Shown: positions 5,010 through 7,239 of the stretch, one piece after another
Layout: each line of letters starts with the position of its first letter
Position numbering within the stretch: the first letter of the stretch is position 1
Source: an uncultured beta proteobacterium
GTDB lineage: Bacteria > Pseudomonadota > Gammaproteobacteria > Burkholderiales > Rhodocyclaceae
Direction: 5' to 3'
Assembly (NCBI GenBank): GCA_903930395.1
Contig: CAIYYE010000078.1
Location: 1 to 7,239 of the forward strand
DNA: 7,239 nt
Made by a program: the position numbers and the translations under genes
Notes under the pieces: model-generated
Database searches by the model: none
What the model was told of the DNA's origin: nothing
What the model saw: only the letters and a program-made list of their open reading frames with translations

Positions 5010-5780
5010 ATGAAGAAATCACTCATCGCCCTGGCCCTCGTTAGCGCCTTTGCTGCCCCGGCCTTTGCTGAAGAAGCCGCACCGACGCCGGTCCATACCG
5101 TTACCGGCAACATCGCTGTTGTCAGCAACTACGTTTTCCGCGGCATCAGCCAGTCCCAGAACAAGCCGGCCCTGCAAGGCGGTTTCGACTACGCTCACGT
5201 CAGCGGTTTGTACGCCGGCTTCTGGGCATCCAACGTCGGTTGGGTCGATGCCGGTGGCTACAAGGCCAACAACAGCCTTGAAACTGACTTCTACGCTGGC
5301 TACAAGGGTGGCTTTGCCGATGATTTCACCTTCGATGTCGGCGCCATCAAGTATTACTACCCGGGTACCGCCGTTGCCGGCAAGGTGACGCCGGATACCA
5401 TTGAAGGCTATGCCGCGATCGGCTGGAAATTCGTGACCCTGAAGTACAGCCATACCCTGTCGAAATACATGGTCGCATGGTCTGGTTCGAATGGCGAAAA
5501 CACCCGCAACAGTAACTACCTCGACCTGTCTGCCAACTATGACCTGGGCAACGGCTGGGGCGTTCAGGCCCACGTTGGTCGCCAGGAAATCAAGAACTAT
5601 GCACCCGCTTCCTATACCGACTGGAAGCTTGGCGTGACCAAGGACATCGGTTATGGCGTCGTTGGCCTTGCTTATACCGATACCGATGCCGACAGCTGCA
5701 ACGGTGCCGCTGACTACTGCTGGAACAGCAAGAGCGTTGCCAAGGCTGCCGCTACCCTGTCGTTCAGCAAGACTTTCTAA
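5010..5780 (+). CDS. TorF-family (Gcw_chp) putative outer-membrane porin
   Basis: This 256-residue protein has a clear signal peptide: MKKSLIALALVSAFAAPAFA, cleaved after A20. The mature chain is rich in aromatic residues and Gly/Asn with alternating beta-strand patterning. SNYVFRGISQSQNKPALQGG (39-58) and SGLYAGFWASNVGW (65-78) are the family signature of TIGR02001/Gcw_chp proteins, now called TorF-family putative porins. The chain ends in SFSKTF, with the terminal Phe that the BAM complex recognises. C230 and C237 may form a disulfide in an outer loop (DSCNGAADYCWN). AGGAG at 4998-5002, seven bases before the ATG, supports the start. It is the first gene downstream of the NtrC/sigma-54 control region and precedes glnK-amtB, so a role in letting nitrogen compounds across the outer membrane is inferred. 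The solute is unknown. Confidence 0.9.
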   Translation: MKKSLIALALVSAFAAPAFAEEAAPTPVHTVTGNIAVVSNYVFRGISQSQNKPALQGGFDYAHVSGLYAGFWASNVGWVDAGGYKANNSLETDFYAGYKGGFADDFTFDVGAIKYYYPGTAVAGKVTPDTIEGYAAIGWKFVTLKYSHTLSKYMVAWSGSNGENTRNSNYLDLSANYDLGNGWGVQAHVGRQEIKNYAPASYTDWKLGVTKDIGYGVVGLAYTDTDADSCNGAADYCWNSKSVAKAAATLSFSKTF

Positions 5781-5793
5781 GCAAGCTTAAAAC

Positions 5794-6204
<411 letters not shown>

Positions 6205-6217
6205 GGAGCCAAATATC

Positions 6218-7239
6218 ATGAAACGTCTATTTGCATTGCTGGCTCTGGTCGGTGCTGTCGCATTCAGCGCGCCGACCTGGGCTGAAGAAAAGGCTGCTGC
6301 CGCTGAGCCGGTCGCTGCTGTTGCGGCTGCCGCACCTGCCGCCGCTGAAGCTGCCGCACCCGCTGCTGCCCCGGCGCTCGTCGCCAACAAGGGCGACAAC
6401 GCCTGGGTGATGGTTTGTGCCGCTCTCGTCATCCTGATGTCCATCCCTGGCCTGGCACTGTTCTACGGCGGTCTGGTCCGCACCAAGAACATGCTGTCGG
6501 TGCTCATGCAGGTCTTCGTGACCTTCTCGCTGATTTCGGTGCTCTGGGTGATTTACGGCTACTCCGCCGCCTTCACCGAGGGTAACGAATTCTTCGGCGT
6601 ACTCGACAAGCTCTTCCTGAAGGGCGTGACGATCGAATCCGTCGGCGCGACCTTCACCAAGGGTGTGGTCATCTCCGAACTGGCCTTCGTCATCTTCCAG
6701 GGCGCTTTTGCTGCGATTACCTGCGGCCTGATCGTCGGTGCCTTCGCCGAACGTGCCAAGTTCTCCGCCGTGCTGGTCTTCATGGTCATCTGGTTCACGC
6801 TGTCTTACATCCCGATGGCTCACATGGTCTGGTACTGGGCGGGTCCTGATGCCTACATCGACGCTGCTGCTGGCGAAGCTGCCGGCAAGACGGCTGGCTT
6901 CCTGTTCCAGAAGGGCGCGCTCGACTTCGCAGGCGGTACCGTGGTGCATATCAACGCCGCTATCGCCGGCCTGGTCGGTGCCTACATGGTTGGCAAGCGT
7001 ACCGGTCTCGGTAACGTCGCCATGGCCCCGCACTCCCTGACCTTCACGATGATCGGTGCTTCCCTGCTGTGGTTCGGCTGGTTCGGCTTCAACGCCGGCT
7101 CCGCCCTCGAAGCCTCTGGCGGCGCTGCTCTGGCCATGGTCAACACCTGGGTTGCTACGGCCTGTGCCGCACTGTCCTGGATGTTCGCTGAATGGATCCT
7201 CAAGGGTAAGCCTTCCATGCTGGGTGCTGCTTCCGGTGC
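6218..7239 (+). CDS. amtB: AmtB ammonium transporter (5' part, runs off window)
   Basis: The first 340 codons are present and the frame is open at the window end. A signal peptide ends at APTWA (residue 22). An Ala/Pro/Glu-rich segment (about 23-55) follows before the first membrane helix, which runs from about 62. Family markers are clear: FYGGLVRTKNML (82-93), FQGAFAAITCGLIVGAFAER (160-179) with the Phe gate F160/F164, GALDFAGGTVVHINAAIAG (233-251) with D236 and the pore histidine H244 (E. coli D160, H168), and WFGFNAGSA (288-296) with W288 and F291. Compared with E. coli AmtB, the stretch before GALDF (about 208-232) is longer, as in many betaproteobacterial homologues. AAGGAG at 6203-6208 overlaps the glnK stop and lies nine bases before the ATG, so the two genes are coupled. 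The second pore histidine (E. coli H318) lies beyond the window. Confidence 0.97.
   Translation, partial: MKRLFALLALVGAVAFSAPTWAEEKAAAAEPVAAVAAAAPAAAEAAAPAAAPALVANKGDNAWVMVCAALVILMSIPGLALFYGGLVRTKNMLSVLMQVFVTFSLISVLWVIYGYSAAFTEGNEFFGVLDKLFLKGVTIESVGATFTKGVVISELAFVIFQGAFAAITCGLIVGAFAERAKFSAVLVFMVIWFTLSYIPMAHMVWYWAGPDAYIDAAAGEAAGKTAGFLFQKGALDFAGGTVVHINAAIAGLVGAYMVGKRTGLGNVAMAPHSLTFTMIGASLLWFGWFGFNAGSALEASGGAALAMVNTWVATACAALSWMFAEWILKGKPSMLGAASG

Noticed and set aside
6227..7033. Minus-strand open frame of 268 codons opposite amtB
   Set aside because: The His/Asp/Gly-rich translation is an antisense shadow of the conserved AmtB sequence, with no SD or family features.

Overview
The window looks like chromosomal DNA of a GC-rich betaproteobacterium, most likely a member of Rhodocyclales (Dechloromonas/Azonexus/Thauera-like). 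This is inferred from protein resemblance and gene order, not from a search. The whole window is compact, ordinary coding DNA with uniform codon use. I see no insertion sequences, CRISPR arrays, tRNAs or rRNAs.

Left part (1-1839): the tail of a possible upstream gene leads into a tightly coupled pair, a lipoyl-domain protein resembling glycine cleavage H protein and a DsrE-family sulfur-carrier protein. The pair overlaps by 8 nt and the second gene starts at TTG. Facing it is a small lipoprotein with two BamE/SmpA-like repeats. A single-domain rhodanese with an intact active-site loop diverges from the lipoprotein gene. The lipoyl-like, DsrE-like and rhodanese proteins together suggest protein-bound sulfur handling. 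A lipoyl protein that is apparently not the normal glycine-cleavage component, joined to DsrE, is the least conventional element of the window.

Middle (1819-4768, minus strand): an apparent operon runs ubiK (ubiquinone biosynthesis accessory factor), comM/yifB (AAA+ Mg-chelatase-like helicase of natural transformation) and a Bcr/CflA-type MFS exporter. The last two genes probably overlap by 8 nt.

Right part (4769-7239, plus strand): a nitrogen-control operon encodes a TorF-family (Gcw_chp) outer-membrane porin, a PII protein (GlnK) and an AmtB ammonium transporter, which is cut by the window end. The 241-bp divergent intergenic region holds an unusually readable set of sites. In order these are three NtrC-like TGGTGC sites, a perfect IHF-consensus match overlapping a perfect FNR/Anr palindrome, and a sigma-54 promoter with GG-N10-GC spacing. 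The layout predicts NtrC/RpoN activation under nitrogen limitation with a possible oxygen-responsive input. It also places the porin in the same regulon as ammonium uptake. A G/C-rich stem-loop without a U-tract separates the porin from glnK and may set the porin:glnK-amtB ratio.
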